From Areca catechu (lineage: Eukaryota; Streptophyta; Magnoliopsida; Arecales; Arecaceae), in the NCBI GenBank assembly GCA_021397845.1, contig CM038046.1, positions 68,280,021-68,344,020 of the forward strand: a stretch of 64,000 nt of DNA. Reading direction: 5' to 3'. The position numbers and the translations under genes are program-made. Shown here one piece after another: positions 22,754-35,048 of this stretch (positions within the stretch are counted from its first letter, which is position 1; each line of letters begins with the position of its first letter). Below the pieces are notes generated by a model. It made no database searches and had not been told where the DNA came from. It saw only the letters and a list, made by a program, of their open reading frames with translations.

Positions 22754-24170
22754 TGATGCGGGACTATTCATGCATGCCAATTATTTTTCATGTATTAATC
22801 ATTAAATTAGAAGTTTATATCCCGAATTTCAAGCCAAGATTCAAAGTAAAGAATTTTATAGAAATTCTAGAAGCAGATGCATGCATAAATAGATCCTACA
22901 AGTGAAGAAATAGGACCGCCAAGGCTAAGAAGCCCTAGTTAGAACTAGCCCTTCTGCAATACCACTACCTGTTGAGTCTAGGGGGTGCACCTGGTAGAGA
23001 TTTGAAGATTGATCTATGACGAGTTCACTCTATGCTCGATGGATGCGGCCTGGAAAACAAAGCTATTGACCCTACGGATTCGCGACTTTCAATCCGGCAA
23101 CTCGAAAGCTTGTCGATTGGAATCCTAGATTCGTGAACTCTGAGGGACCTATAAATCATCATTCAGGGGTTAAATAATAAAGAAGAAAAAAGGTTAAATC
23201 ACTGAAGAGGTTGGTGGCTAGGAAGATGAAGAGGCTGTCGGCTTGGAGGCGAGGCGCAGGGATCACATAGATATCCTAAGGGATCACACAGATACCCTAA
23301 ATCACACAAAAAACTTCACACACAATTTTGAGGAGCTCAAGAATAATTCATTCATCAATAATCAGCAATAATACATGAGGCAGGGAAGGGGCCTTTATAT
23401 GGGCATACAAGTTAGGGCATACAAGAGATTTTACATGGTCTTCCTTTTCCTTTACAAACTCTTCCACAAGTCCTCTCCCAAATAGGCTCATATTTTTTCT
23501 CCCAACTAGGATTACTCCTCTCCTCCTCTTTGACTTGGTCTTCTCCTTCTCTTTGACTTGGTCCAAGGGGGATAATCATAAGGGGTGCCATATGGAGGGT
23601 GACCATAAGATGGGGCGCCATATGAAAAACTTTGGGCTTTTGGGCTTTGGGCGGCCCACTTCAGTGCTGGGATGGGTCTTTTAGGGTTTCTTCTGGTTGT
23701 CCATCTCCTCATGGTGGGCTGATGTACTTGTTATCCAGGTCTTCAATGATAGCTCCAAGAATCCTTCTATGCTTCCCAAGTAGCATAATTATGTGGATGA
23801 CTGGATTCCATGCAGTGGTTGTAGTATTATGCTGACTGGCTTCATAAATGACTTGAGTCTTCTTACAAAATTGGACTGAATGCATAAAACTCAAAACTTA
23901 TAGGACTCATAAGACTCATTAAGCATCCAAAACTTGACTTAATACTCTAATTACAAGTTTTAATTATAAAAAGGCCCTAAACAAGACTCAGGGACCAAAA
24001 TACAGATTCAAGTGTAACAAGGTCTGAAAAACAAACTCAAGGCCCAAATACAAAACTCAAATGGCTAACATAGGCAAATTATTGGACTCAAAGACAAAAT
24101 TTGCTTCATGGCTAGGGACTCAAAACTCAGGGATCCATAGTAAACCAGGGTTGACCTGATGTCCCCATCA
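22754..24170 (-). repeat. Element D 3' LTR
   Basis: On the plus strand it runs from TGATGCGGGACT to GTCCCCATCA (1417 bases). On the element strand this is TGATGGGGAC to CCCGCATCA, preceded by the family PPT AGGAGAAT. A minus-strand TATATAAAG lies at 23393-23400 between GCC and GGC arms. Confidence 0.8.
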
Positions 24171-24681
24171 ATTCTCCTAGCATGGGAGGAACTCGATTCC
24201 ATCGAGTAAGGGTCGCTCTAGCTCTGGTATCAGTCAAGGAGGTCTGGGTTGAGGTGCTGCAAGTCCTCTTAAGTAATCCATGAATCATCAAATTCTGGTC
24301 GACCATGCCAATAGACTAGGTAGCATTGATAACCACTATCCCAGGTCGTGATAGCTTGATCGTCCAGGATACGCTCGATCCATTTACCTCTCTCAGGCAA
24401 ATTTATAAGTGGACACTCTGGGTTAAGTTCACTCTCAAAGGATGGAGTAGGTTCAAAATCTCATTAGAAATCACACCGGTTCCCCATACTCAACCAAGTT
24501 AGCAATATTGAAGGTAGAGCTAATGTCAAAATTTGAGGGCTGATCTAGCATATAAGCATTGGATCTTACCTTCTCTATCACTCGAAAGGTTCCAACTCTA
24601 CGAGCATGAAGCTTCTTAACCATAACAGAATCTCCTACATTAAATCTCTTGGCTCTCTTTTCGGGAATTAGCCATTTTGAT
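24171..24681 (-). pseudogene. pol: Element D integrase C-terminal tail
   Basis: The minus strand carries the end of pol: the segment homologous to ANSRKRAKEF (near 24670), the KKLHARRVGTF region near 24600, a diverged NILDLVEY-type segment, an ERILDDQAITT-like segment near 24350-24370, and the chromodomain-like YLVYWHGRPEFDDSW tail near 24290. It is truncated abruptly near 24681. Several stops are present. Confidence 0.72.
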
Positions 24682-25315
24682 TCAAAATTAATGCTTAATG
24701 CGAATGATGCACTTGACTTGTACTAACACCGAACAAAAATGCAAACTCAACGATGCATTCCTATTGAGAGGAACTTTATTGGACTCTTCTGGGCCTAAAC
24801 CTAATAGACTCTAGGTTTGACCCTGGTTTGACATGCACATAAAAACTTACAATGAACTTCTAGTAAATACTAGAGGGTATGTAAGAAGTAAGATGCAAAC
24901 CTAATATGTATAATGAATGTATTCAACATGCAAACTTCTATAAAATGCAATCTAATAATAAGAAAATTAGGAGAAGTTTCAGAAAAAGGTAGAAAATAAG
25001 AAGTGGATTCAGGATTAGTCTGGTAGGGTAGAAAGTATGAAAAGGGTTCAGGATTGATTGGATATAATAGGATGTAAGAAGGGATGTCAGGGATTAGTCC
25101 TAGACTAATAAGGTTAACCTTATGGGGTTGATGTACATCTTCTGGGTTTGTATAATGGAAGGATGGGTCACTAATTTCAGGAAAGAGATCTTCAATTGGG
25201 GTTAACGGAGTGACTTCATCCTGAGGGTGTTGATTTAAAGAGATCAGGTCCTTAATGAATTCTTCTGGTTCTTGAATCAAAGGACTAGACTCTATAATTG
25301 GGTTTTGATGCGGCA
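24682..25315 (-). pseudogene. Element D acidic, proline-rich gag/protease linker remnant
   Basis: An open minus-strand frame at 24870-25315 encodes a Pro/Glu/Asp-rich segment with phrases such as SSPLIQEPEEFIKDL and EVTPLTPIEDLFPEISD. It has no known domain. It continues the sense of the acidic linker encoded at 63111-63400 across array E. The part below about 24870 has no recognisable content and separates it from the integrase tail. Confidence 0.5.
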
Positions 25316-25923
25316 AGCATATGAATAATGTTTTGAGTATGGTTTGTAGAGCAATGAAACCTAATTACACTAGCATTGTACTCATCATAATAAGACTTAA
25401 GGATTATAAGAAATGGAACTTTTACTTGATTAGATACAATCCTAAATTAAGAAGGAAGAAGATCTAGATAATAAGGGCTAATGATTGTGGACTTACCATG
25501 ATGAGCTTTCCAACCTTTTTTTGATTCATACCTTGAAACTACCAACGCTCAGAACTGAAGAACCTTGGATAACAGAGATCAAAACCCTGGACTTGGGCTT
25601 CAGCTTGTTGGTTCCTTGTCAAGGAAGACCCTGCTTCCAACTCGAAAACCTCGAAGGACCTTGCACATAAAGAATAAGAGTTAAGGAAGAAGAAAGGCAT
25701 GCATATGGAAGGGATGGAAAATTTGTGAGCAAAGAAAGAGATTTGAGATGGCTTGGCCGACTCTAAGGCCTTCTTCCTGACTTGGGCGTTGGATGCTTGG
25801 AAGAGAGAATAGTTTGGTGTGGAAGAGGGGCTTAGAGACAATCACTCAAAACATAAAACTTCAATTCAACTTCAACTTTCATTAATCTCCAAAAATCAAA
25901 ATCCCTTTTACAATGGGGCGTCC

Positions 25924-25942
25924 AAGGCTTTTTAATAGCCTT
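25924..25942 (-). promoter_or_regulatory. TATA-like box in hairpin loop (E LTR 1)
   Basis: AAGGCT and AGCCTT are perfect 6-bp arms; on the element strand the loop gives TATTAAAAA. Counterparts lie at 56539-56557 and 62451-62469. In LTR 2 (50616-50634) one base interrupts the T-run. Confidence 0.5.
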
Positions 25943-25967
25943 ACAAAACTTTTGAAATTTGAAAACT

Positions 25968-26133
25968 CCCCAAATTATGGAGGATTACAAGGGAGGTTGG
26001 AGGATATGGGGCCTTGTTACATGGGATAAGGAGAAATTCATGGAGATTCTCCCCAAATTGTGGAGGATTACAATGGAGGTTGGAGGATATGGGGCCTTGT
26101 TACATGGGATAAGGAGAAATTCATGGAGATTGG
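25968..26133. repeat. 83-bp tandem duplication in E LTR
   Basis: Two adjacent copies (25968-26050 and 26051-26133) begin CCCCAAATT.TGGAGGATTA and end GAGATT. The duplication is present in all four E LTRs (starting about 50660, 56582 and 62496 in the others), so it predates the array. Confidence 0.75.
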
Positions 26134-26583
26134 CCGGTTTCTTTGAATTTAAAATGATTGGTCGATCTCCCATTTAGGCGCACATTTGAAGGTGACGTGG
26201 CTGATGATGTGGCATCCCTGGTGGCTGCTTTGTTAGCATGGTGATGTGGAATTCCAGCTTGGTGGACCAAGGTCTTGATTTGGAAGCTCCAAGTGGTTTG
26301 GTGAACCTCAACTTGAAGTAGCTTGGACTCGATTTAAATAAACCTAATGGAACTCTAATTGAGTTCTTATTTGAACCCAGATTTAGACAGGACATAATTA
26401 CAGGACTCGATTGGACATAATTACAGGATTCATGAAATTGAAACTAAGTAATTACAGGACTCTTGAAAGTAAATTGCCCTTTACAAGAAAAATTTAACCT
26501 AGTGATCTTCGATCCAAAGTGGAATCAGGTTAACCTTATTTGAGCGGGGTTTTATTCTGCTTCTGCTTCTGGTGTCCACACCA

Positions 26584-28435
26584 ATTTTCCTGGGGTGGGC
26601 AGAACTCGACCCAGTCGAGTATGGTTCAGTTTTGCCCTGGTAATGCTCGAACAAGTCTGGGTTAAGTCTTTGCAGGTCCTCTCGAGTAATCCAAGAGTTG
26701 TCGGACTCAGGTCGACCTTGCCATTAAACCAGGTATCGCTGATAGTCCTTATTCCTGATAGTAATGGTCTTGTCATCCAGGATTCTCTCAATCCTCTCTC
26801 TCCGCTCAGGTAGGGTTGGTGGTGGACACTCGGAAATATGTTCACTCTCAATGAAAGTTTCAGGCCCAAAAGGCTCACTAGGTATTAGTACTGGTTCTTT
26901 GTATTCTACTAGGTCTGAAACATTAAAGGTTGTACTGATACCCATATCAGGTGGAAGTTCCAAAACATACTCATTAGGCCCTATTTTCTTTAAGATCTTG
27001 AAAGGTCCCGCTCCGCGGGCATGCAGCTTCTTTATGGTTCCAGAGGGGAACCGTTCAGGGTTGAGCCTAATCATCGCATAATCTCCTTCACAGAATTCCT
27101 TAGCCCTCTTATGTGAGTCAGCTATGTGTTTGTAAGTTTCATTGCTCAGGTTGATCTTATTACTGATTTCTTTATGTAGATTTGTAACATGCTGTGCAAA
27201 AGACTCAGCAGACTCAGAGACTCGTGTGTGAATAGGTAGTGGGATTAGATCTAAAGGCTTCCTAGGCTTGTAACCATGGACTATCTCAAAGGGACTTTTG
27301 CCCGTAGATCTATTGACCGAACTGTTGTAAGCGAACTCAGCACGTGGCAATAACAAATCCCAGTTCCCTAGACTTTCTCCCACTAGCCATCTCAGCAAGT
27401 TCCCTAGACTTCTATTTACAACCTCGGTTTGTCCATCAGTCTGGGGATGGTAGGCTGTGGAGAATTTCAGTCTGGTTCCTAATAGGTGCCAAAGGGTTTT
27501 CCAGAAGTATCTTGTGAAGCGGACATCCCTATCAGAAACTATGGTTTTTGGTAACCCGTGGAGTCTGACTACTTAATCAAGAAAGAGTTTGGCTATCCTA
27601 GAGGCATCAGAAGTTTGGGAGCAAGGTATGAAATGGGCCATTTTTGAAAACCAGTCGACCACCACAAAGATTGAATCATGTTTTCGAATGGTCTTGGGTA
27701 ATCCTAGAACAAAGTCCATGCTTAGATCCTGCCATGGACACCCAGGTACAGGTAATGGAGTGTATAGCCCGGTATTCTTCTTTTGCTGCTTTGCAACAGC
27801 ACATATCCTACATCGGGCTACAAGGTTTGCTACTTGTTTCTTAAGGCCTGGCAAGTAAAATTGTTCCTCAACGGCCAAGATAGTCTTGTTTCGTCCGAAG
27901 TGGCCAGCCAAACCTCCCGCATGTATCTCCCAAACTAAAAAATCTCTTAAGGAGGTTCTTGGGATGCAAAGCCTATTCTCTCTAAAAAGATAACCATCTA
28001 GAAGGGTATAGTCACTATGATCACTAGATGGTCCTTGATGCAAAACCTGATAAATTTCACCAAAATATGGACAGGTTTCGTACTACTCTTTATGTCTTTC
28101 AAAACCTATGACTTTAGTACTGACTGAAGATAAAAGTAACGTTCTACGACTTAGGGCATCAGCTACCTTATTGTCAGTTCCCGATTGATGTTTTAGGACA
28201 AAAGTATAGGATTGGATGTATTCTACCCATTTGGCATGCCTAGGGTTTAGTTTCTTTTGGGAACTCAAAAACCTAAGGGCTTCATGGTCTGAAAATAAAA
28301 CAAATTCTTGCGGTAGGAGATAATGCCTCCAATACCTTAATGCTTGCACTACCGCATAAAGCTCCCGATCATATGTGGAGTATTTCTTCTTGGCTTCATT
28401 CAATTTCTCACTAAAGAATGCTACGGGATGGTTTT
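26584..28435 (-). pseudogene. pol: Array E unit 1 pol, distal part (RNase H and integrase)
   Basis: This is the downstream half of unit 1 pol, separated from its RT by element F at 28436. Minus-strand content: RNase H end (FFSEKLNEAKKKYSTYDRELYAVVQALRYWRHYLL), H2C2 zinc region (HAGGLAGHF, CRICAVAKQ), integrase core with the first Asp retained (codon 27714-27716 in SMDFVLGLPKT), VSDRDVRF and TEVVNRSLG, then a chromodomain-like tail (KDYQRYLV). In-frame stops at 28083 and 27573 each sit at a conserved Gln position; both are TAG or TAA. Confidence 0.87.
28431..28435. repeat. Element F target-site duplication (left copy)
   Basis: GTTTT, right copy at 47199-47203. The uninterrupted sequence is seen in sister units near 53123 and 59046. 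Confidence 0.9.
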
Positions 28436-29824
28436 TGATTGGAAACATGCAAGTTGAGAATGCAACGATGCAACCCTAAAGGAGATTAGCATAGATTAAC
28501 TTAGCAATTTTCTTATTTGCATATGATTAGTTCAGCATATAATATCAAAGGAGGTCTAATGAGGAGAACTCGAATGATCAAACGTAAACCTAATTAATGA
28601 GACTATCAAAATAACAAAGAAATAGGAATAAGATTCGAACCACACAAGTTAAGCTAGGCAAATTTAATATTTTAGACCTAATCGATACTAGAACATACCT
28701 GGCATTAATCTTTCAAGTAGATCAAGTTCACTCATGAAGAGACCTCCCAAATGACAAGACCATACTACAAATTGAGGGCGCTTCTTGTTTTCTGGATTGT
28801 AGCAAGTAATTCCTTCCTCTTGATTCGGAATCCCGGAGAACCCTACACAAAGAAACCTCAAGATTAAGTACTTGGTAAAAATACGTTAGTCATGAAATGG
28901 AGAAACTAAAGAAGAGTCGAGGAAGCATTGTTGAAGAATAATCTTGGTGCCATGGTAGATCACTTGAAATGAATTAGGCCAGCCTCCTTGTGATGGTCTT
29001 CTTGATCAACCTTGAACATTGAAGAGATAGCTTGAGATTGGAGAAGAAGGAGAGTGTCTTTGGCGTTGGAGATGGAGGAGGAGAAATAGGGTTGGCGTGG
29101 GATAGGGAGAAGACTTTAAAACTACCACTTAGGCACATAGAACTCACATAGAAAGAAATTTTTTAATTTTTCTTTTCCATCCCCCCTTTACAAGAAGACT
29201 AAGAGTCTTTTATAGACTATTAAGCCATTTTGAATTCAAACTACACTAAATATCATGGAGAAAAATTTGTGGAGAAAAATATGGGGCGTCCCATGAGTAG
29301 TGGAGGAAGTTGTGGAGGAGGTTGTAGCCAATTCAAATTCAAATTCCCCTTTTCTTCTCTTGGGCGGCAACCTTGGATGGTGAGGTGGCATGTGTGATGT
29401 GGCAGCAACCTTGGATGGTGAGGTGGTATGTCTGATATGGCAGCAACCTTGGATGATGAGGTGGCATGTGTCATGTGGCATGTGGTCCCCACTTGAGGTG
29501 GTTTTGGTCTTGCTTTGGAGTATAAGTCTTGAGTCTTCTTTAGTCTTCAAATGTGGTTTGGTTTGATTCTTCATGGAGGTTTGGTTTGATTCTTCATGGA
29601 TTGGACTTGACTCATTTGGACCCAACTCTCAAATACAAGATTAATCAGGCTGGACTAGTCCCAACATAAAATTGAAATGGACTCAAATTACATAATTATT
29701 TGGACTCAAAATTAAAGAAAGAAAGAAAAAAAATTACAGGACTTTCTTTTACTCATCCAACCATAAGGACTCGGATTTGACTTGAATTGGTTGGAGTCTC
29801 TTCCTGATTCTGGTGCCCACACCA
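28436..29824 (-). repeat. Element F 3' LTR
   Basis: On the plus strand TGATTGGAAACATGC to GTGCCCACACCA. It differs from 45810-47198 at scattered positions only. A TATA-like CTATAAAAGA (minus strand) lies within arms AGTCT/AGACT at 29204-29218 (46578-46592 in the partner). Confidence 0.9.
29367..29480. repeat. 38-bp triplicate in F 3' LTR
   Basis: Three head-to-tail units start at 29367, 29405 and 29443, each beginning GCAACCTTGGATG. The same triplicate is at 46741-46854 in the 5' LTR. The position upstream of the TATA-like box suggests a promoter repeat; the function is inferred. Confidence 0.85.
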
Positions 29825-32800
29825 ATTCTCCTGGGGTGAGAGGAACTCGACCCTATCGAGTGAGGGTTGGCTTGATAAGTTTCTAATGCATCCGGGTCGA
29901 TTTGTTGTAGGTCCTCTCAGGAAATCCAGGAGTCTTCAGATTCAGGACATCCTTGCCATCTAACCAGATAACGTTGGTAGCCTTTATTTCAAGTAGTAAT
30001 GATCTGATCATCCAAGATCCTTTCAATTCTCTCCTTTCTCTCAGGAACACTTGGTGGTGGACACTCATTTGGTGTTTCACTCTCAAAAGAAACATTAGGA
30101 CCAAAAAGCTCACTAGGTATCAATGCAGGTTCTTTGTATTCTTTTAAGTCTGAAACGTTAAATGTTGAACTAATGCCATAACTTGGTGGTAATTCTAATA
30201 CATAAGCATTTGGTCCAATTTTCTTTATTATTTTGAAAGGTCCGGCTCCCCGGGCATGGAGTTTCTTCATAATTCCCGGCGGAAACCTTTCAGGTTTAAG
30301 TTTGATCATGATGGAGTCCCCTTCATTAAATTCTTTTAATCATTTATGTGAATTAGTCATATGCTGATAGAGTTCATTGCTCGCTTGAATCTTTTGGCTA
30401 ATCTCCTTATGCAATTCCCTAATATGCTGTGCATATGACTCGGCAGACTCGGACACCCGTGCATGTGTGGGTAAAGGAGCTCGGTCTAAAGGCTTCCTAG
30501 GTCTGTATCCATGGACCACTTCGAATGGACTTTTTCCAATAGACCTATTAACTAAGCTGTTATAGGCAAATTCAGCACGAGGAAGTAATAGGTCCCAGTT
30601 TCCTAGGTTGTCACCAACTAAGCATCTTAACAGATTTCCTAAGCTTCGATTTACTACCTCAGTCTGGCCATTGGTTTGAGGATGATAGGCAGTTGAGAAT
30701 TTCAGCTTGGTACCGAGCATGTGCCAGAGGGTTTTCCAGAAATAGCTAGTAAATTTGACATCTCTATCGGACACAATGGTTTTGGGTAAACCATGAAGCC
30801 TAACGACCTGATCGAGAAAAAGCTTGGCCACCTTCGAAGCATCTAAAGTTTGAGAACAAGGAATGAAGTGAGCCATCTTGGAGAAACGATCGACAACCAC
30901 AAAGACAGAATCATACTTCCTAGACGTCTTAGGGAGGCCTACTACAAAATCCATGCTGATATCCTGCCATGGACAATCAGGGACAGGTAAGGGTGTGTAC
31001 AGACCGGTGTTTTGTCTTTGCTATTTTGCAACAGCACAGATACGGCACTGAGCTACAATCTGGGCCACATTTCTTTTGAGACCAGGCCAAAAGAATTGGT
31101 CTTCTATTGCTAAGATGGTCTTATTCCTACCAAAATGTCCTGCTAAGCCCCCAGCATGAACTTCCCAGATCAAAAATTTCCTAACAGAGGTCTTGGGAAT
31201 ACACAACTAATTTCCTCTGAAAAGGTATCCATCTAAAATGGTATAATCACTATGCTTACTAGATGGTCCTTGTTGAAGGGATCGATAGATGTCACCAAAA
31301 TCAGGGCATGTAGGATATTCCTCTTTTAATCTTTCAAACCCTACTACCTCAGTGCTCACAGAACTCAACAACATTGAACGACGACTCAATGCATCAGCAA
31401 CCCTATTTTCAGTTCCGGCACGATGTTTCAGTACGAACGTATAAGCTTGTATGAACTCTACTCATTTCCCATGCCTAGGGTTCAATTTCTTCTGAGAACT
31501 AAGGAACCTAAGGGCTTCATGGTCAGAAAATAGGACAAACTCTTATGGTAGAAGATAATGCCTCCAATAACGTAATGCCTGAACTACCACATACAGCTCC
31601 CTATCATAGGTGGAATACCTTAGTCTCGCTTCATTTAACTTCTCACTGAAATATGCTACTGGGTGATTCTCTTGACTCAAGACACCTCCAATTCCTACCC
31701 AAGAAGCATCACAAGCAACCTCGAACACTTTGGTAAAATCGGGTAACCTCAAGACGGGTGCGTGTGTCATTTTTTCCTTAATTGTTAGGAAGGCTTTGTC
31801 TGCTGCTTTAGTCCATTCAAAAGTTCCCTTCCTAATACAATCAGTGATTGGAGCCACTATCGTACTGAACCCTCTAATGAATCTCCTATAGAAGGTGGCT
31901 AAACCGTGGAAACTACGGACATCATGGAAACTCTTGGGTACAGGCCACTCTACTATTGACTTAATTTTTGCAGGGTCAGCGGACACTCCTTCAGATGTTA
32001 CTACGAATCCTAGAAAGATAACTCTATGTGTTAAGAAATCACACTTCTTGATATTGGCATAGAGGCTATCCTTTCTAAGGACTTGGCAAACTTGCCTTAG
32101 GTGGGTTAAATGGTCTACCTTAGTCTTGCTATAGATAAGAATGTCATCAAAGTAGACCACCACAAATTTCCCAATGAAAGTTTTCAACACCTGATTCATA
32201 ATTCTCATAAAGGTGCTGGGTGCATTGGACAGACCGAACGGTATGACTAACCACTCATATAATCCATCTTTAGTCTTAAAAGCGGTCTTCCATTCATCTC
32301 CAGGCCTAACCCTAACCTGGTGATAGCCACTCTTTAAGTCTATCTTGGAGAAAATTGTTGATCTGGCTATCATATCTAACATATCGTCCAGTCTTGGGAT
32401 TGGAAACCTATATTTGACAGTAATCTTGTTGATGGCATGGCTGTCTACACACATCCTCCAGGTACCATCTTTTTTAGGGGTTAACAAGGCAGGGACTGCA
32501 CAAGGGCTTAAACTTTCTCTAACAAACCCCTTTCTAAGAAGTTCACTAACTTGCCTTTGTAACTCTTGATGTTCAGTTGGATTCATCCTATAATGAGGCA
32601 AATTAGGTAAAGTCGCACCAGGAACTAAATCTATGGCATGCTGTATGTCCCTTAAAGGTGGAAGATTGTCGGGAAGATCCTCGGGAAACATGTCTTCAAA
32701 GTCTTTCAATTATTGGACCACCTCTTGAGGGTGTTCTACAGGGGTGTGGTCCATAGTTTCCTTAGCAGCTACCATCCAAATAGGTGCTCCCTCATTAATG

Positions 32801-33584
32801 TCTTTTTCTAATTCTCTTGCACCTATCAAATTTAATCCAGTCCTTTTTTCTTTCAGGCTGCTAACTCCTCTTTTGTTGTTGTCCTTAGGCTGGGTTGAAT
32901 GAATGACAATTTTCTTGCCATTGAAATTGAAAGCACAGGAATTTGATCGACCAAAAATTGTCACATCATGGTCAAACAGCCATGGCCTACCTAGGATGAT
33001 GCTACTTACTCCCATAGGGAGTACATCACACCAGATTCATTCCTGATTGGACTGAAGTTGGATTCGGACCTGACATCTCTGCTTGATTGGGATAGAAGTG
33101 GAATCGATCCAGGATACCTTATATGGATTGGGATGTGGTTCAGTGGGTAATCCTAGACTCTTGGCTGCACTAGTGGAAATGGCATTGACACAGCTTCCAC
33201 TATCGATCACGATCTTACAGACCTTTTCTCCTATTTTGACAAACGTGTGTAGGATGCTAGTCCTACGCCAGTCTTCCTGCTCCTTGGTCTGTGTCATGAA
33301 ACATCTCACAACTCCTAACACATCTGATGAGTCTACATTTTCTTCATCTCCTTCATACTCATCAGCCAAGCAATCCCCTGCTTCATAAACCTCCTCTTCA
33401 TCATTCTCCAGGGGTTCTGATTCACCTTCTTCTGCCTCCCCTATTTGTAAAGCTCTAGAGGGACATTGGCTCACGAAATGACCTGGTTTACGATACTTAT
33501 AGCAAACTCGCTCCCGCTCACCTCGAACTTCAGGGCTCTTTCCTTTGTCTTCTCTAGGAATTGGGGGAATGGAAGGGTTGGTCC
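29825..33584 (-). pseudogene. pol: Element F protease and pol
   Basis: All on one minus-strand frame. A zinc knuckle at about 33475-33515 reads CYKYRKPGHFVSQC, with its second Cys replaced by Tyr. The protease DSG (33196-33204) is intact. RT (32709 downward) has YFDD at 32143-32154, and RNase H has VFEVACDASWVGIGGVLSQ near 31700. Integrase carries a zinc region, a MDFVVGLPKT core, VSDRDVKF and TEVVNRSLG. A GPF-type region and an ERILDDQIITT chromodomain-like tail close the frame. In-frame stops lie at 33037, 32710, 31543, 31462, 31207, 31021, 30340 and 29989. Most sit where sister elements have Gln, Arg or Trp. The 388-codon RT/RNase H stretch (31543-32709) is uninterrupted. Confidence 0.9.
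33580..33584. repeat. Element G target-site duplication (left copy)
   Basis: GGTCC, right copy at 43501-43505. It lies in F's gag between the core domain and the zinc knuckle. Confidence 0.92.
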
Positions 33585-34932
33585 TGAAAGGATTATGCCC
33601 TATAAGCCAATATTTGTATCTCCCAGACCATTGGAAATTGACAAGTTAATAAAGGCAATATTTTTTTCATCATTCGCTATGTCATTATATGATGAACCCC
33701 ATAGATTAGGGCTATGGTCCTAGGGTTATGATGAGATCATACCAGTGAGATCTAACGCCCTAAAACCCTAATCTAGAATATTCCTAGTCATAGGAACCCT
33801 GAGTTGGGGATCAGGGTTTCCGGTTAGACTGGCACATCCTATGTATGCTGAAAAGGGTGACTGCTCTCACAGTCACTTGTGTGGGACACTAATACAAGGA
33901 TGTGGGTGCTCATTAGCGAATGAGTTCACTGAATAGATCCAGTTTGAGAACATCTAATGGAGCCTTAGCTGCATGTCAATAGATGTTTCTCATAGTGGGA
34001 GTTGTACAAGTAGTCCTATGACCTGAGACTGCCATAATACCTTATGTACATGAACCCATGCTTTGGTTCAATCTCAATCATGACACTGGGTCATGCACGA
34101 GGTTGATGCTGGGTATGGTGAATTGTATATAAAGGTAATGAGTAGGTCAACAAGGAATTGATCACTATTAGTAGGAGGAGATTGCATCCAGCCAAATTAG
34201 GTCAGATGATGATTCAGGAAATCTTTGATCAAAGTACAGATATTAGAAATGATTTCTAATATCGAATTAATTGAATCATTAGTGTATGACTGAGCTGGGA
34301 ATGAGTATAAGCTGGTTTTGACATGTTTCCATATCCATAGTTATACTCGGGATGCAAGATGATTGAAGGATCGAATTGTACGGGAACTTTCCACTGAAGG
34401 GTAGTTTTGGAATTTCATCAGAATTTCCATATCTTCCGGGTAGACATGACACGTTGCTAGACGTCAATCTTGTCTTGTGGGTTGATCAAATTAAATGGTT
34501 TAATTGGATCACTAATTAGGAGGAGTCCTAATTTACTAACTCGAGTTAGCTCGATTTGACCTAAATCGATTAGAATGAGTTCTGATCAAATTAGGTCAAC
34601 TTGCACTCGGACCCACTGCTGGCTAGGTATGGAACCCAATGGGTCACACACTTAGGACAGATAATCAAGGATTTAATTTGGAATTAAATCTCGTTTGCAG
34701 ATGAACACACTAGCATGTGTTGCAAACCATGGCTTCTACTTGAATCGGATTCGAGTTAGGGTTCCGATTTGGTCTTTTTTAGATCCAAATTCATTCCGGT
34801 TTGAATCTAATTGAAGATTCAAGACATTGGGCTAATAGTAGGCTAGCAATTGGGCTAACCTAAGAGGCTAAACCCCTTTCCCACATCGCCTAAACCCCTT
34901 CCCCTCTCTTCCCACGCGCACGCGCAAGGAGA

Positions 34933-35048
34933 AGAGTCCACGCGCGCGTGGACTCTCTCCAAGGGGCGTTTTTGCGTGAGAAAAGAAAAGGGGATCGGCG
35001 TTTTGGCTGAAGGGGGCATGGAAGAGAGTCCACCTAGGTGTGGACTCT
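34933..35048. repeat. Pair of AGAGTCCAC/GTGGACTCT palindromes in G U3
   Basis: The first (34933-34956) is a perfect 24-base palindrome with a CGCGCG centre. The second (35025-35048) has the same arms around CTAGGT with two mismatches. Both lie 200-340 bases before the TATA-like box. Counterparts in the 3' LTR are at 42421-42444 and 42513-42536. Confidence 0.75.

Larger units (their letters stand above)
25316..26583 (-). repeat. Array E LTR 1
   Basis: Plus-strand TGATGCGGCAAGC to GTGTCCACACCA (1268 bases, about ten shorter than its sisters). It contains the 83-bp direct duplication (25968-26133) and a TATA-like hairpin (25924-25942). It is followed by the PPT of unit 1. Confidence 0.88.

Noticed and set aside
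23348..23712. Overlapping Lys/Arg-rich minus-strand frames in the D LTR
   Set aside because: Three frames overlap in one repetitive LTR stretch; the composition reflects purine-rich sequence.
21804..24170. C and D LTRs facing each other as a long inverted-repeat (foldback) element
   Set aside because: Apart from family-typical ends the two sequences are not similar enough to pair; D inserted into C is simpler.
29367..29480. Tandem 38-bp units considered as a CRISPR-like array
   Set aside because: The units are directly adjacent with no spacers and lie inside a plant retrotransposon LTR.
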